Positions 14,650 to 15,174 of a DNA stretch of 15,174 nucleotides are shown piece after piece. Location of the stretch: NCBI GenBank assembly GCA_000403035.1, contig AQSL01000138.1, positions 17,182 to 32,355 of the forward strand, read 5' to 3'. Numbering within the stretch: the stretch's first letter is position 1; each line of letters opens with the position of its first letter. Under the pieces are notes generated by a model. The model was given only the letters and a program-made list of their open reading frames with translations. It had not been told where the DNA came from and ran no database searches. Both the position numbers and the translations under genes were made by a program. This DNA comes from Candidatus Latescibacter anaerobius SCGC AAA252-E07 (GTDB lineage: Bacteria > Latescibacterota > Latescibacteria > Latescibacterales > Latescibacteraceae).

Positions 14650-15027
14650 ATGAAGGATACAAAGGAAATCATGGTGGTTGATGATGATCAGGATTTCATC
14701 GAATCTATCACGTTGATGCTTGAATCAGCCGGTTATAGTATAATAACCGCCGACAGCGGAGAGAGATGTCTTGAAATCCTTCAATATGAAAAACCTGATT
14801 TAATCATTCTTGATGTTATGATGGAAACAATAACCGAAGGTTTTAACATAGGACATGAAATTAAATCTAATCCTGAATACAAGAATATTCCTATCATTAT
14901 GGTTTCGTCTATACAGGATGATAAAGGTTTCCATGTTGAAAAAGAATTTGTATATGCGGACGATTTTTTAAATAAGCCGTTTGAGCCAAGTGTATTTCTT
15001 GAATGCATAAAAAAACATGTTCAATAA
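14650..15027 (+). CDS. Stand-alone response regulator receiver domain
   Basis: A 125-residue protein that is one CheY-like receiver domain and nothing more. The acidic pocket is Asp11-Asp13 ('VVDDDQDF'), the phosphate acceptor is Asp55 ('LIILDVMMETITEGF'), the switch Ser is at 86-87 ('IIMVSS') and the conserved Lys is Lys109 ('FLNKPF'). All residues needed for phosphorylation are present. With no DNA-binding or enzymatic output it must act through protein contact or as a phosphate relay. The acceptor-loop sequence 'MMETITEGF', longer than in CheY, is a form I associate with receivers encoded beside hydrogenase or redox gene sets, though that link is from memory. GGAG lies 7 bases before the ATG. 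It follows the maturation protease by 78 bases on the same strand and may be co-transcribed. The partner kinase is not in the window unless it is the sensor at 1-892, for which there is no evidence. Confidence 0.88.
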   Translation: MKDTKEIMVVDDDQDFIESITLMLESAGYSIITADSGERCLEILQYEKPDLIILDVMMETITEGFNIGHEIKSNPEYKNIPIIMVSSIQDDKGFHVEKEFVYADDFLNKPFEPSVFLECIKKHVQ

Positions 15028-15080
15028 GTGTAGAATCAAATAGAGAGAATCGGGTATTTTGTTTCTTTATAACGGATTTA

Positions 15081-15106
15081 AGAGGGCGGTGAAAAAGTCT
15101 TTTCAC
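15081..15106 (+). repeat. Hairpin repeat after the receiver gene, related to the one near 10505
   Basis: GTGAAAA (15089-15095) and TTTTCAC (15100-15106) form a perfect 7-bp stem with loop AGTC, 54 bases after the stop at 15027. The flanking AGAGGGCGGTGA matches AGAGCGGTGA at 10506-10515. It may serve as a weak terminator or be a dispersed repeat. The rest of 15028-15174 shows no gene. Confidence 0.4.
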
Positions 15107-15174
15107 ACACCCCTGTATGAAATATATGACTGTGTTGCTGTCAAGGGCAAGACAAGCCGGCCATTCATAAAACA

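Overview
The window looks like a chromosomal accessory region of a bacterium from the FCB superphylum (Bacteroidota and relatives, or a related candidate phylum). The main clue is two C-terminal type IX secretion (T9SS) sorting domains of the NPFN / 'SGVYFY' type, at the ends of the products at 2157-10337 and 11713-12249. Several other products carry cleavable signal peptides, and there is one very long, repeat-built surface protein. No phage, plasmid, CRISPR or RNA gene was recognised.

Layout. 1-892 (minus) is the N-terminal part of a membrane-anchored sensor with a Cache-type extracellular domain; its output domain lies beyond the window. 893-1987 is repeat-rich: GC-rich hairpins of one family (about 1068-1196, 1687-1763, 1888-1956) surround a small single-span membrane protein gene (1273-1581, minus). 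1988-2167 is the signal peptide and first mature residues of a broken gene that overlaps the next start. 2157-10337 encodes a 2726-residue protein: signal peptide, six-unit TolB-type propeller, four Ig-like domains, eight tandem HYDIN/ASPM-type domains with an exact 306-nt period over the first seven starts, a unique region containing a probable degenerate papain-like domain, further beta domains, and a T9SS tail. 10581-11454 is a secreted bicupin whose signal peptide is out of frame by one T in a T9 tract. 11479-11703 (minus) and 11713-12249 (plus) are two head-to-head gene remnants; the second ends in a T9SS tail and is followed by a terminator.

12634-14031 is the oddest gene. Its first ~370 residues read as an exported envelope protein, while its last ~80 residues read as the C-terminal tail of a hydrogenase-associated iron-sulfur subunit with two CxxC pairs. 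It is followed by a HycI-type hydrogenase maturation protease (14095-14571) and a stand-alone receiver domain (14650-15027). The simplest reading is that a deletion or rearrangement (or an assembly join) fused an envelope-protein gene to the tail end of a hydrogenase operon.

Overall the window is marked by broken and recombined genes: a truncated N-terminus, an AT-rich cassette at the front of the giant gene, a homopolymer frameshift, two remnants and one chimera. The best candidates for new biology are the giant modular protein with its apparent pseudo-peptidase core, the repeat-bracketed small gene, and the possible on/off T9 tract in the cupin gene. Family names given here come from reading the translations by eye, without database searches.
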